Positions 24,508 to 34,261 of a stretch of DNA of 64,000 bases are shown piece after piece (the stretch's first letter is position 1; each line of letters begins with the position of its first letter). Source of the stretch: UKL13-2 sp038321965 (lineage in GTDB: Bacteria > Pseudomonadota > Gammaproteobacteria > Burkholderiales > Usitatibacteraceae). Below the pieces are notes generated by a model. The model made no database searches, was not told the origin of the DNA, and was given only the letters and a program-made list of their open reading frames with translations. The DNA lies in the NCBI GenBank assembly GCA_038321965.1, contig JBBQFL010000008.1, positions 1 to 64,000 on the forward strand, read 5' to 3'. The position numbers were made by a program, and so were the translations under genes.

Positions 24508-25632
24508 TTATTTGTGATGCTGTAAAAAGAAGTCAAGCATCGCGGATGACGCGCCAGGGCCTTGCGGGTCTGTATATGAACCGGTTGGGCTGCCGCCAGA
24601 CCAGGCATGTGGCCCGGACGCAATCGCCCAGTGTTCGACATACGATTTTCCGTCTGCGGCGCGGTAGATGGTCCTCTGTGTTGCTCGAACGCCTTGATCG
24701 CGGGCCGCATCGCCATCAACTGCCTGGATTTTTTCCAAGGGTATACCCGATGCGTCGAGGCTAGCGAGTGCGGCAGCCACAACATGATCGCCGTTGTCGG
24801 GATGAACCGTTTTGTCGGCGCTTCCGTGGAACACAATTGTCGGCACTGCCACGTCTTTTCCCTTCGCGAGCGCGGTTCGTGTCGGACCGCTGCGCATTGC
24901 GCTGAATGCCGACATCACATCGCTTGCAGCACCGGAGGGAAGTCCGGAATGTACACCCACGGCGGCGAACAAGTCGGGATGCTGGCCAGCAACGACGGCG
25001 GCCATTGCCCCGCCTGCTGAGAGGCCGCAAATGTAGATGCGTGCAGGATCGGCCCTATTGCTAGGGTTCGCGAGCACGTCACGCGTCAGTGCGGCAATCA
25101 TGCCGGGTTCACCGCTGTCCCGCTTCTGGTGGGCCGTCTCAAACCAGTTCCAGCAGCGCATGCCATTGGCTTTGGTTCGCTGCTCGGGATAGAGCACGAT
25201 GCATTTTCTTTGCTCGGCCAGCACGTTCATGGCCGTGCCTGCCGCAAAATCTGCTGCATCCTGCTTGCAGCCATGCAGCATGACTACCACCGGCAGCGGC
25301 GATGGCGACGATGCCACGAATTTGCTGTTTCCAGGTAGATAGAGACGGTAGGAGTACAGCTCATTGGCATAGGCGAATTCATGCTTCGTGAAGCTCGGCG
25401 CACGGGCCGGCGCAACCGGCTGGAGCGGGATGAAAACAGTCGGCGCTTCGAAGGCAACAGCTTCTGGTGGCGGAGCAATGGCGACATCTGGTCGTGTTGA
25501 CTGGAAAGGTTCTTTCCTGGGACCAGGCTTTTCCAGTCCGAGCATCCGTTTGATCAGCCGCGTCGCGTCAAACACACGACCGCTGCGGGTCAGCCCTGTC
25601 GCCCGCAATACTTCACTCATCGAAATGCCCAT
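24508..25632 (-). CDS. PHB-depolymerase-family esterase
   Basis: About 374 residues from the ATG at 25632 (GGAGAG five bases upstream). The short helical head (SEVLRATGLTRSGRVFDATRLIKRMLG) is typical of the LpqC/PhaZ-like esterase group. The catalytic core has VVMLHGCKQDAADFA (oxyanion), CGLSAGGAMA (Ser), VFHGSADKTVHPDN (Asp) and ASGPHAWSGG (His). No secretion signal is visible, so it is probably an intracellular short-chain polyhydroxyalkanoate or general esterase; polymer activity is not proven. Confidence 0.9.
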   Translation of the reverse strand: MGISMSEVLRATGLTRSGRVFDATRLIKRMLGLEKPGPRKEPFQSTRPDVAIAPPPEAVAFEAPTVFIPLQPVAPARAPSFTKHEFAYANELYSYRLYLPGNSKFVASSPSPLPVVVMLHGCKQDAADFAAGTAMNVLAEQRKCIVLYPEQRTKANGMRCWNWFETAHQKRDSGEPGMIAALTRDVLANPSNRADPARIYICGLSAGGAMAAVVAGQHPDLFAAVGVHSGLPSGAASDVMSAFSAMRSGPTRTALAKGKDVAVPTIVFHGSADKTVHPDNGDHVVAAALASLDASGIPLEKIQAVDGDAARDQGVRATQRTIYRAADGKSYVEHWAIASGPHAWSGGSPTGSYTDPQGPGASSAMLDFFLQHHK

Positions 25633-25834
25633 CAACACTCTCCGCCGCAGCTCATTGCTGCACTGCACCAAATCGTACAGTGTCCAATGAAATTTAGCTT
25701 GTAGGACAAGCGCTATTTCGTGCCTGGAAATTGTGAGAGCAAATACAGTGGCGATCGCGCACCCGCAACAAACTGCATATTACCAACCCCGGCACGACCC
25801 TATGCGGGCACAATGGAGAGACTCATCGCGCCAA

Positions 25835-26770
25835 ATGTCCCTCACCGCCTACATCACCCATCCGTCCTTCCTCAAACACGAGATGGGCGACGATCATCCG
25901 GAATGTCCTTCGCGTCTTGACGCGATCAATGATCATCTGCTGGCGCAAGGCTATCTCGATTTCATGGTGCCCTACACCGCACCTGAAGTCACCCGGGAAC
26001 AATTGTTGCGCGCGCATACCGCGCATCACCTTGCTGAAATCGAAAATCTCGCGCCGACTAGCGGTTATCGGCAAGTGGACCCTGACACGCGCATGAATGC
26101 GTTTTCGCTGACGGCCGCCCGGCACGCAGCCGGCGCGGCGGTACAAGCCACGGACCTGATCATGTCGGGCCAGGTGACGCGCGCTTTCTGTGCCGTGCGT
26201 CCGCCCGGCCATCACGCCGAGCGCGATGCGGCGATGGGCTTCTGTTTTTTCAATAATGTTGTCGTCGGCATTCGGCACGCACAGCGGTATCACGGCGTTA
26301 CCCGCGTGGCGCTGGTCGACTTCGATGTGCATCACGGTAACGGTAGCGAAGATATCCTGGCGGGTGATGAACAGGTGCTGATGGTATCGGCGTTTCAACA
26401 TCCGCTCTACCCCTATCTTGGCGAGGTACCCAAGGGCGCCAATATGTTGAACGTGCCACTGGCGCCGCGCACCCGTGGCGACGTGCTAAGGAAGGTAGTG
26501 GAAGAGCGCTGGCTACCGGCATTGGACGCATTTCGGCCCGAGATAATTTATATCTCCGCCGGGTTCGACGCACATCGCGACGACGACATGGCCAACCTCG
26601 GCTGGGTGGAGGCCGACTACGCATGGCTCACGGCACGGCTGGTCGAAGTTGCCAACCGGCATGCCGGGGGTCGCATTATTTCGGTACTTGAAGGCGGCTA
26701 TGCGCTGCCTGCGTTGGCGCGCAGCGTGGGCGTGCATGTGGGAGTGATGCTGGGGGCGGTGGACGCATAG
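25835..26770 (+). CDS. Histone-deacetylase-family protein
   Basis: 311 residues from the ATG at 25835 (the frame is open from 25733). It follows the arginase/deacetylase fold: GDDHPECPSRLDAI, RPPGHHAERDAAMGFCFFNN (catalytic His pair), DFDVHHGNG (zinc-binding Asp and His) and SAGFDAHRDD (second zinc Asp). Bacterial members deacetylate polyamines or acyl-lysines; the substrate here cannot be told. All metal ligands are present. Confidence 0.93.
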   Translation: MSLTAYITHPSFLKHEMGDDHPECPSRLDAINDHLLAQGYLDFMVPYTAPEVTREQLLRAHTAHHLAEIENLAPTSGYRQVDPDTRMNAFSLTAARHAAGAAVQATDLIMSGQVTRAFCAVRPPGHHAERDAAMGFCFFNNVVVGIRHAQRYHGVTRVALVDFDVHHGNGSEDILAGDEQVLMVSAFQHPLYPYLGEVPKGANMLNVPLAPRTRGDVLRKVVEERWLPALDAFRPEIIYISAGFDAHRDDDMANLGWVEADYAWLTARLVEVANRHAGGRIISVLEGGYALPALARSVGVHVGVMLGAVDA

Positions 26771-26847
26771 GCTTGTATTCGAATGAAATGTTGATGTGTC
26801 CGTGGCTCACCGCGCCGCGTCCAATCTGCCGGCGTGTCGGTCTCCCT

Positions 26848-26870
26848 TGCAGGGCGCGCATTGCCCTGCA
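26848..26870. terminator. Hairpin after the deacetylase gene
   Basis: TGCAGGGC and GCCCTGCA form a perfect eight-base stem, 78 bases after the deacetylase stop and before the convergent msrB gene. No T-run follows. Confidence 0.35.
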
Positions 26871-26964
26871 GCAGAAGGTCGTTCTTCCTGCACGGAGCAA
26901 GCGCAGCACGTTCCCCGGTCTCACCCATTTTCAGAGCTGGGGCAGGAGGCTCCGCACCGAGTCC

Positions 26965-27462
26965 TCAACCCGCTGCCGGGTCCGCCAGACTCGCCAACCC
27001 CGCCGCGTCGGTGAACGTCAACGACTCCGAGTTCACGCAATGGCGATCTCCGGTCGGTTTGGGGCCATCGCTAAAGACATGTCCCAGATGTGCATCGCAG
27101 CGTGCACAAAGGATTTCAACCCGGACCATGCCGTGGCTGCGGTCGGTATGCGTCTTCACATTTTCGGTCGCGATCGGCTGAAAGAAACTCGGCCAGCCAC
27201 TCATGGAGTTGAATTTGTGGACGGAGGTGAAGAGGGGCAAGCCGCAGCAAACGCAGCTGTAAACGCCGTCGCGATGGTTGTCGAGAAGCGTTCCGCAAAA
27301 TGCCGCTTCTGTACCCTTCCCACGCGCGATCTGGAATTGCTCGCTTGTGAGCTGCTGCTTCCATTCGGTATCTGTCTTCACGACGGGGTTCACCGAGATC
27401 GGTCCGACAAGTTGCCCAGCCTGGTTGAAAACGCGAAGCTTCAATGATTCCGTCTGTTGCAT
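26965..27462 (-). CDS. msrB: Peptide-methionine (R)-S-oxide reductase
   Basis: 165 residues, a little longer than usual because of an extra C-terminal tail (AAGLASLADPAAG). Zinc-binding pairs CVCC and CARCDAHLGHVF, the SGWPSFFQP substrate motif and RHCVNSESL with the catalytic Cys are all present. It repairs methionine-R-sulfoxide in proteins. No signal peptide, so cytoplasmic. Convergent with the deacetylase gene. Confidence 0.94.
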   Translation of the reverse strand: MQQTESLKLRVFNQAGQLVGPISVNPVVKTDTEWKQQLTSEQFQIARGKGTEAAFCGTLLDNHRDGVYSCVCCGLPLFTSVHKFNSMSGWPSFFQPIATENVKTHTDRSHGMVRVEILCARCDAHLGHVFSDGPKPTGDRHCVNSESLTFTDAAGLASLADPAAG

Positions 27463-27684
27463 GAGGTTCCTAGACTGTAGTGATTCCCGCCATTCTATCG
27501 TTCACGTCTGAACATGTGGGAGCGAAACACAGCCACTTCGACATGGTTGGCACGTAGGCGCCGTCCGACATCGTTATGGCGTAACGTCTATATCGGTTTC
27601 AGGCTACGCGCAGTTGTCGCAAAGGCGCGCAGCGCGTATCTTTGATCGTTATCGTTATCGTCACTCTGCAAAAAGGGAATCGTA

Positions 27685-28551
27685 ATGGGACCATGGTGGT
27701 CACTCATCAAACGTGCCGCGTCGGCATGGATGGACGACTACGCGCCGAGTATGGGCGCGGCACTGTCTTATTACACGATCTTCTCGCTTGCACCGTTACT
27801 CTTGATCGTCATTTCGGTCGCCGGATTGTTCTTCGGTGCTGACGCCGTGCGGGGCGAGCTTTTTGGTGAACTGCGCGGGCTGATGGGTGTGGATGCGGCC
27901 AAAGCGGTCGAAGGCATTCTGGTCAGTGTGAGTAAACCGGCTGAAGGCATTGCCGCGACGTTAATTGGCTTTGCGGTTCTTATCGTTGGCGCGACCGCCG
28001 TTTTCGGCGAACTACAGAGCGCACTTGACCGTATCTGGCGCGCACCGGCACTCGACAAATCGAGCAGCCTCTGGCGTCTGTTGCGCACGCGTCTGCTCTC
28101 TTTCGGCATGATCCTAGGCATCGCTTTCCTGTTGATGGTGTCATTGGCCCTGGGCGCCGTGATCGCGGCGCTGGGCAAGTGGTGGGGCGGCGCATTTGCC
28201 GGCTGGGAAGTGCTCGCGCAGTTTGTCAACGCGCTGGTCGGATTTGGCCTGACGACAATCGTGTTCGCCATGATCTACAAATTCATGCCTCGCGTACAAA
28301 TTCATTGGGAAGATGTCTGGATGGGTGCGCTGGTGACCGCCGCGCTATTCACCATCGGTAAATTTCTGATCGGGCTTTACATCGGCAAAAGCGGCGTTGC
28401 CTCTGCCTTCGGCGCGGCCGGCTCGCTCGTCATCATTCTTGTCTGGGTCTACTACTCGGCGCAGATCTTCTTGATCGGTGCAGAATTCACCTGGGTTTAT
28501 GCGCACACGTTTGGCTCGCTTCGCGAGGAGGGGACTACGCAGCGTGGATGA
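27685..28551 (+). CDS. YihY/BrkB-family membrane protein
   Basis: A 288-residue polytopic protein; MGAALSYYTIFSLAPLLLIVISVAGLFFG is the family's first membrane segment, and five more hydrophobic helices follow. The last is ILVWVYYSAQIFLIGAEFTWVYA, a conserved family ending. The family (formerly misnamed ribonuclease BN) has an unknown transport-like role in the inner membrane. Two genes away is a Crp/Fnr regulator on the same strand, separated by 120 bases. Confidence 0.92.
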   Translation: MGPWWSLIKRAASAWMDDYAPSMGAALSYYTIFSLAPLLLIVISVAGLFFGADAVRGELFGELRGLMGVDAAKAVEGILVSVSKPAEGIAATLIGFAVLIVGATAVFGELQSALDRIWRAPALDKSSSLWRLLRTRLLSFGMILGIAFLLMVSLALGAVIAALGKWWGGAFAGWEVLAQFVNALVGFGLTTIVFAMIYKFMPRVQIHWEDVWMGALVTAALFTIGKFLIGLYIGKSGVASAFGAAGSLVIILVWVYYSAQIFLIGAEFTWVYAHTFGSLREEGTTQRG

Positions 28552-28671
28552 CATGGCTATGTGGGGCAGCGCACCGACTTTCCTGGTCGGTTGCGCGCAC
28601 CCTGATTGCAGGAGAACCGCAATCAAAATACCATCATTACCGTTAAGTGCATTGCCGGACTCGTCTAGCGC

Positions 28672-29508
28672 GTGGTCACGCCCGTGGTAAACCGGGACGC
28701 AGCGGCAGTGACTTCAGACGCGCACGCGATGATTGATGTCTGCGGATTGCGGGTCGGTCTTGCCAGTAATGCGGTAGCGGCTATGCCCACGTCATGCGAT
28801 TTAACCCCACGTTCACCTGGAACCCGTCTCGCGGAAATAGTTGGCGCATTCGCGTCCACGCAACGGCGTCGCAAACCGGGCGACTACCTGTTTCGTGCGG
28901 GCGACGCGTTTCACTTTTTTTACGTACTGAAAGAAGGTTTCGCCAAGAGCTGCTATGTCACCGAGGATGGCCGCGAACGAACGACTGGCGTGCATTTGTG
29001 CGGCGATATTCTTGGCATGGATGCGATTGCCACGGCGACACACGGCTGCGATGCCATCGCGCTTGATGCCTGCGAGGTGCTGACTGTTCCGTATGACACG
29101 GTACTGCAGCATTGCCAGCGTAACGCCGAATTGGCGCATGAACTTCTTCGGGCCTTCAGCGCAGAAATTCGCAGTGACCGGGAGCTGATGCTCAGCATGA
29201 GCACCTATTCAGCCGAGGGAAGAGTCGCCACGCTGTTGCTTGAGACGTCATACCGCTTCGCCTCGCGCGGCCTGTCTGCGACCAAACTGCAACTGCATCT
29301 CACCCGCCAGGAGATCGGCAGCATGCTCGGATTGACACTGGAAACCGTCAGTCGCGCGTTCTCGCGCCTGGCCCGGCTCGGCCTGATCACCGTTTGCCTG
29401 CGCGACATCGTTCTGCTCGACCGCGACGGTCTGCTCGATATCACGACCCTGCCGACGTGGCTGCCGACATTTGCACGAGGTCTGCGCGACAACTTTATTG
29501 TGGCGTAG
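28672..29508 (+). CDS. Crp/Fnr-family transcription regulator
   Basis: 278 residues from a GTG at 28672 (an ATG at 28729 is a shorter alternative). A cyclic-nucleotide-binding-like beta-roll (FRAGDAFHFFYVLKEGFAKS) is followed by the dimer helix and a C-terminal HTH with LTRQEIGSMLGLTLETVSRAFSRL, the Crp-family recognition helix. The N-terminus has cysteines but not the tight FNR Cys cluster, so oxygen sensing by a 4Fe-4S centre is not supported. The pattern of the effector pocket does not match Crp either. Targets unknown. Confidence 0.9.
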   Translation: MVTPVVNRDAAAVTSDAHAMIDVCGLRVGLASNAVAAMPTSCDLTPRSPGTRLAEIVGAFASTQRRRKPGDYLFRAGDAFHFFYVLKEGFAKSCYVTEDGRERTTGVHLCGDILGMDAIATATHGCDAIALDACEVLTVPYDTVLQHCQRNAELAHELLRAFSAEIRSDRELMLSMSTYSAEGRVATLLLETSYRFASRGLSATKLQLHLTRQEIGSMLGLTLETVSRAFSRLARLGLITVCLRDIVLLDRDGLLDITTLPTWLPTFARGLRDNFIVA

Positions 29509-29523
29509 ATTGAATGACAGGGT

Positions 29524-30057
29524 CTAGGCCGTATCCTCGGTTCGACGCGCTCGCTTGACCATGACTTTCTCGTTGGGCTCGGCGCCGAACTGTGCAGTCT
29601 GTTCCGCAGAGGCGGGTTCGAAACCAAGGCTAACGAGCAAACCTTCAGACCTGAAGTTCGCCGACTTAAAGACGGCGGCGAAGAGTGCTGTTGCGTAGTT
29701 TTGGTTGAGCTCGTCGAGTACCGCCGATAGTCCCAAGCGACCGATTCCTCTGCGCCAATGGCGACTTGCCAATTCGTACGCGACCAACGCTGCCCCAGAC
29801 TTGAACACGGTAGCTTGCACATAGCCTGCGAGCTCACCACTTGGCAGACGGATGACCCAATTGAGCCAGGTCTGGGTGCCATCAGCCGACACGCGATTTT
29901 CCAGCCTGGCATACCGACGCATGAGCCAATCTTCCGATGGCGGAGGCTCATTCTCGAACTGATAAATCGCCGGATCGCTGAGCACGCTGAACATTTCGTG
30001 TGCATGCGCGGTAACCAGTGGCTCAAGAGTGCAGCCTGATGCGGCCAGTGTTCTCAT
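29524..30057 (-). CDS. GNAT-family acetyltransferase
   Basis: About 177 residues from the ATG at 30057; longer starts would overlap the neighbouring VOC gene. The RimJ/RimL-like layout is visible: LEPLVTAHAHEMFSVLSDPAIYQF at the start and ELASRHWRRGIG for acetyl-CoA binding. It may acetylate a small molecule or protein N-terminus. Convergent with the Crp-type gene (15 bases apart). Confidence 0.82.
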   Translation of the reverse strand: MRTLAASGCTLEPLVTAHAHEMFSVLSDPAIYQFENEPPPSEDWLMRRYARLENRVSADGTQTWLNWVIRLPSGELAGYVQATVFKSGAALVAYELASRHWRRGIGRLGLSAVLDELNQNYATALFAAVFKSANFRSEGLLVSLGFEPASAEQTAQFGAEPNEKVMVKRARRTEDTA

Positions 30058-30116
30058 GCGGCCTGACGTGAGCGGCTGCGAAGGGCTACCGCAATATGCC
30101 AAATCCGCACTACAAC

Positions 30117-30497
30117 TCACTCCATACGCTTCAGCGCACAAATCTTGTTACCCGCAGGATCGCGCAAATAAGCGATATATAGCTTCACCCCAAAGCTTTC
30201 GCGTATGCCCGGCGGGTCCTCGCACACTGCCCCGCCGTTCGCGAGCCCCGCTGCATGCCAGGCATTTGCTGCCTCAGGGCTTTCGGCAGCAAAGCCGATG
30301 GTGCCGCCATTGGCCGCACATGCTGGTTCTCCGTTGATGGGTTTGCTCAGCCCGAAAACGCCGGTTTTGGTCCTGTAAAAAACGCGCCCCTTGTCGTCGA
30401 CCCGACCAGGCGGGATGCCGAGTGCGCCCAGGACGGCATCGTAAAACGTCTTTGAAGCGGACATATCGTTGGCACCGATCATGATGTGGCTGAACAT
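30117..30497 (-). CDS. VOC-superfamily (glyoxalase-like) protein
   Basis: A 126-residue single VOC module pair: MFSHIMIGANDMSASKTFYDAVLGALG at the start, and KLYIAYLRDPAGNKICAL at the end. The metal site of glyoxalase I would be His4 and a Glu/other near the end, but the final ligand is unclear. Such proteins include lactoylglutathione-lyase relatives and resistance proteins. AAGGAG lies upstream of the start. Same strand as the acetyltransferase gene downstream. Confidence 0.88.
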   Translation of the reverse strand: MFSHIMIGANDMSASKTFYDAVLGALGIPPGRVDDKGRVFYRTKTGVFGLSKPINGEPACAANGGTIGFAAESPEAANAWHAAGLANGGAVCEDPPGIRESFGVKLYIAYLRDPAGNKICALKRME

Positions 30498-30775
30498 TGT
30501 TTTCTCCTTTGGGTTATTGACGAGATGTTACGACACGATGGGGTCGGACGCATAAGCCGTCGCCCGATTGACTTTGGTATGCGCAGGCCAACACCAACAA
30601 TTTCTTTTGTCTCTACCACCGGTTAGTCCGGCACTGCGGTCGCGCGATGGCTGCGGGGCAATGGCGGCTCGACGTGTTGCAGGATCGTGACGGCTGGGTC
30701 ACGGCGTAGAATAACCGTGTCGCACATCGACATGGCGCAACAAGCCCATGCGTTCTGGCGGCGAGGAGACTTCAA

Positions 30776-32119
30776 ATGCTGACGACGCGCAAGCCGCTTT
30801 ACCGGTCACTCTATTTCCAGGTCATTGCCGCGATCATTATCGGCGTGTTGCTGGGCTATTTTTATCCTGAAACAGGTGCCGCCATGAAGCCGCTGGGCGA
30901 CGGCTTCATCAAGCTGATCAAGATGATCATCGCGCCGATCATCTTCTGCACCGTGGTCCTTGGCATCGCCGGCATGGAGGACATGAAAAAGGTCGGCAAG
31001 ACCGGCGGTTATGCACTGCTCTACTTTGAAATCGTCAGCTCCATCGCCCTGGTGGTCGGGCTGGTGATCGTCAATCTGGTGGAGCCGGGCGCCGGTATGA
31101 ATATCGATCTGGCATCGCTGGACACCAAAGGCATCGCGGCCTACACCAAACCAGGACAGATGCAGGGCACGACTGATTTCCTGCTCAACATCATTCCCTC
31201 TACCATCGTCGATGCGTTCGCCAAGGGCGAAATTTTGCAGGTATTGCTGATCGCACTATTGTTTGGGTTCGCACTGCACCAGTTCGGCGGCCGCGGCACT
31301 CTGGTGTTTGATTTCATCGAAAAGGTCTCGCACGTGTTGTTCGCCATCGTCGGCGTCATCATGAAGCTGGCACCGATTGGCGCGTTCGGCGCCATGGCCT
31401 TCACCATCGGCAAATATGGCGTGGGATCGCTATTGTCACTGGGCAAGTTGATGGGCACTTTTTACCTCACCTGCCTGGTGTTCATACTCGTCGTGCTCGG
31501 CCTGATCGCGCGCATACACGGCTTCAGCATCCTCAAATTCATCGCCTATATCAAGGAAGAACTACTGATTGTGCTGGGAACATCCTCCTCCGAATCGGTG
31601 CTACCGCGGATGATGGCAAAGATGGAAAACCTGGGCGTGAAGAAATCGACAGTTGGCCTGGTGATCCCGACGGGCTACTCTTTTAACCTCGATGGTACTT
31701 CGATCTACTTGACGATGGCCGCGGTGTTTATTGCCCAGGCAACCAACACGCCAATGACACTGATGCAGCAGCTCACCTTGCTCACGGTGCTGCTGCTGAC
31801 CTCCAAAGGTGCGGCCGGCGTGACCGGTAGCGGCTTCATCGTGCTGGCGGCAACCCTAACCGCCGTGGGCCAGGTTCCGGTTGCCGGGCTGGCTCTGATC
31901 CTCGGTATTGATCGCTTCATGTCCGAAGCGCGCGCGCTCACCAATCTGATTGGCAACGGCGTCGCCACCGTCGTGGTCGGCAAGTGGTGTGGTGAACTCG
32001 ACACCGCCCGTTTGCAACGCACCCTCAACAATGAAACCGAAGCAGATGCTGACGAACCGGAGAAGGTTCTGGATGCGGTTGAGGGCCATATGGCGAATTC
32101 CGCGCCTGCGGCAAAGTAG
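30776..32119 (+). CDS. dctA: C4-dicarboxylate:cation symporter
   Basis: 447 residues with the full DctA architecture. MKPLGDGFIKLIKMIIAPIIFCTVVLGIA, LGTSSSESVLPRMMAKMENLG (hairpin loop 1) and GYSFNLDGTSIYLTMAAVFIAQATN (transport signature) are all intact. It imports succinate, fumarate and malate with protons or sodium. GAGGAG stands nine bases before the ATG. No DctB/DctD sensor genes are adjacent, and the 278-base upstream gap shows no clear operator. Confidence 0.96.
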   Translation: MLTTRKPLYRSLYFQVIAAIIIGVLLGYFYPETGAAMKPLGDGFIKLIKMIIAPIIFCTVVLGIAGMEDMKKVGKTGGYALLYFEIVSSIALVVGLVIVNLVEPGAGMNIDLASLDTKGIAAYTKPGQMQGTTDFLLNIIPSTIVDAFAKGEILQVLLIALLFGFALHQFGGRGTLVFDFIEKVSHVLFAIVGVIMKLAPIGAFGAMAFTIGKYGVGSLLSLGKLMGTFYLTCLVFILVVLGLIARIHGFSILKFIAYIKEELLIVLGTSSSESVLPRMMAKMENLGVKKSTVGLVIPTGYSFNLDGTSIYLTMAAVFIAQATNTPMTLMQQLTLLTVLLLTSKGAAGVTGSGFIVLAATLTAVGQVPVAGLALILGIDRFMSEARALTNLIGNGVATVVVGKWCGELDTARLQRTLNNETEADADEPEKVLDAVEGHMANSAPAAK

Positions 32120-32146
32120 TTGGGACTGACCTTCGTTCGACAAACC

Positions 32147-32212
32147 GACTCAAGCATCGGCGAGACTCTTCAGATAATTTTGGCTTGAGGGCCCCGCTAA
32201 TGCTTGTGTTTT
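32147..32212. repeat. Palindromic intergenic repeat, copy E
   Basis: Right arm GCTAATGCTTGTGTTTTG (32195-32212) and left arm ACTCAAGCATCGGCG (from 32148) are inverse to each other; the middle is diverged. Lies right behind dctA. Confidence 0.5.
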
Positions 32213-32322
32213 GATTTCCGGCACTTTTCTCACGTCGGACCCAACGCCTGCGCCATGGCGCGAACTTTGCGTTATTTCAGCTATCCAATTCGGCAATCTC
32301 GTCAACGTCAGGCTCACTCATC

Positions 32323-33087
32323 ATGGTTGTTCGGCTTATCAAACCAGTATTGGCTCCGGTACTGATTGCGCAGGCGAAGCGTTTACGCAGGGTTGCGCTT
32401 GAGTTGCCGGAGCCGACGGGACAGCGTCATGGCGTGGTGGTAAGTGCCAATGCAGATTCAACTTCGCGTCCGCTATCGCTGCTGATCACCGGTGACTCCT
32501 CGGCTGCTGGCGTAGGGGCAGAAACGCAGGACAACGCGTTGGCATCGCAACTGGCCGCTGCCCTCGCCCAGCGCATTCAACGCGATGTACATTGGCATCT
32601 GATTGCGCAAACAGGCTTGACGTCGATTGGTTTGCTGGACCTTTTGCGCGGCCAAACACTGGTCGCATTCGACATCGCGGTAGTCATTGTCGGTGTGAAC
32701 GATATCACCCACAACGTGCCTATCGGCCACGCCTTGCGCGCACGTAACCGCATCGTTCGAATGCTGCGGGCAGGCACGGGTGTGCAGCACATTTTGTTTC
32801 CGGGCTTACCCGCCGTGGAACGCTTTCCGCTGCTTCCACAACCGCTGGCCTGGTACGGCGGCGCGCAGGCGCGGCGCAACAATGACCTGCAAGCGCGCTG
32901 GGCGGCACACACACGCCGCGCCGCCTTCGTCTCCCATGTGCCAATGGATGGATTTACCCATCCAAAGCTGATGGCCGAGGACGGCTTTCATCCATCGCCA
33001 ATGCTATATGCGATGGTGGCTGCACATTTCGCGGAGCATCTTGCGCTTAAAGTGGGCTCTACTGCGGCTGCAGGCTCCGCCGTCTAG
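32323..33087 (+). CDS. SGNH/GDSL-type hydrolase
   Basis: 254 residues. Block I (LLITGDSSAAGVGAE, catalytic Ser), block III (IVGVNDITHN, Gly-x-Asn-Asp) and block V (DGFHPSP, Asp-x-x-His) of SGNH esterases are in order. A short hydrophobic N-terminus (LIKPVLAPVLIAQAKRL) could be a signal anchor, so it may act at the envelope. Substrate unknown. Its stop overlaps that of the convergent catalase-like gene by four bases. Confidence 0.88.
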   Translation: MVVRLIKPVLAPVLIAQAKRLRRVALELPEPTGQRHGVVVSANADSTSRPLSLLITGDSSAAGVGAETQDNALASQLAAALAQRIQRDVHWHLIAQTGLTSIGLLDLLRGQTLVAFDIAVVIVGVNDITHNVPIGHALRARNRIVRMLRAGTGVQHILFPGLPAVERFPLLPQPLAWYGGAQARRNNDLQARWAAHTRRAAFVSHVPMDGFTHPKLMAEDGFHPSPMLYAMVAAHFAEHLALKVGSTAAAGSAV

Positions 33088-34079
33088 TTACTCAAGCGCC
33101 GACCAAACGAGATTGCATAAGCTGTCGGTCGCGCAGTCAGCGTCGGATCGTCAGACATGCCGACGCCTTTTGGAAGCACTGCCGGGTTGTAAACGATCCG
33201 GTCACATGCACCACCAGACCCCGCTTCAATCTTGTCGATCACGAGACGGCCGGCGGTCACCACTTTGCGGTTCGCGGGCAATGGCACCGTTGCGTCGTTC
33301 ACGACATCACCGGGCTCAGCGATCTGTATCTTGAAGTCAAACGCGATACTGGTGCCGGCAGCGCGCTTGCGCAATTCGGGCGCGAGGAAATCGTCTGGCA
33401 ATTGCTTGAGCTCATCCTCGGTCAGCCCTTGCTGCCCTCTGGCGGGCTCGAACATCCATTTGCCGAATACTTTCTTTCCCGACAACGAGGTAAATGTGAA
33501 CGCATTGGTGCCCCAGTAATTGACCGTTGCATAGCTCGCCGGAACTGGTGCTTTGGCCAGCCAGTCGATTTGTGGCTTCGAATCAGGATGGCTGTCATTG
33601 AACGCCTTTACCTTGGCGGCATCGGGGCGGCCAGTGGCCGCGTCCGGACGACGCGCTTCAAGGAACTTGACGAAATTCTCCGGGCTATTGACAAAGAATA
33701 CCGGGGCGGAAATATTCGACATTTGCCACGACTCGCCACCAGGCCCGTCGAATTTCAGCGCCAGACCGCGCACGCTTTTGCCTTTGTCGCTCGCTTTGGG
33801 GTTGCCGCCGCCAATCGAAAAGCGTGCAACCACAGGAATTTCCTGACCGCTAAAAATAGCGGAAGGCGTCAACTTGCGTCCTTCCGGTGATCCGACAAAA
33901 AAGCCAGTCGCACAAACGCCCTTTGCGCCGGATCGCCGGGCAGCGTGCTTGCCGAAAACGCCTTCGAGGGCATCGACCAGTTTGTCTGGGGCGGGAGTTT
34001 GGGCAGCAGTGACCTGCATTAAGCCTGCTGTGGTGACACCAAGGGCTAGGCTAACGACCACTCGGGATACTTGTTTCAT
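33084..34079 (-). CDS. Periplasmic catalase-related protein, SrpA-type
   Basis: 331 residues from the ATG at 34079, with a signal peptide (cleavage near VTAAQ). Heme-catalase landmarks are VPVVARFSIGGGNP-like sequence at about residues 80-95, SVRGLALKFDGPGG, PVFFVNSPENF and the C-terminal AYAISFGRRL, whose Tyr is the proximal heme ligand. The stretch where the family usually has R-x-x-HAKG reads RRSGAKG here, so the distal catalytic His seems replaced by Gly51. Heme binding is likely; peroxide chemistry may be altered. Confidence 0.85.
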   Translation of the reverse strand: MKQVSRVVVSLALGVTTAGLMQVTAAQTPAPDKLVDALEGVFGKHAARRSGAKGVCATGFFVGSPEGRKLTPSAIFSGQEIPVVARFSIGGGNPKASDKGKSVRGLALKFDGPGGESWQMSNISAPVFFVNSPENFVKFLEARRPDAATGRPDAAKVKAFNDSHPDSKPQIDWLAKAPVPASYATVNYWGTNAFTFTSLSGKKVFGKWMFEPARGQQGLTEDELKQLPDDFLAPELRKRAAGTSIAFDFKIQIAEPGDVVNDATVPLPANRKVVTAGRLVIDKIEAGSGGACDRIVYNPAVLPKGVGMSDDPTLTARPTAYAISFGRRLSN

Positions 34080-34261
34080 GTGCGTTCCTGTAAACGGGCG
34101 AAATGAGGGGAGACCAAAGTTTCGACTGCGAATCGCTGTTGTAACCCAATGGGTCGCGCCTACACGCTTTCGCTTACACATTCTGCGCGAAATTCAATTT
34201 GAATTGTGTACGGGCTTCGCCTGAACGTCACCCGCTTGGGCCAAGTCCCACTGCGCTCGCC

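Noticed and set aside
28672..29508. FNR-type oxygen sensor
   Set aside because: The N-terminal cysteines are too far apart for the FNR 4Fe-4S motif, so only Crp/Fnr family membership is claimed.
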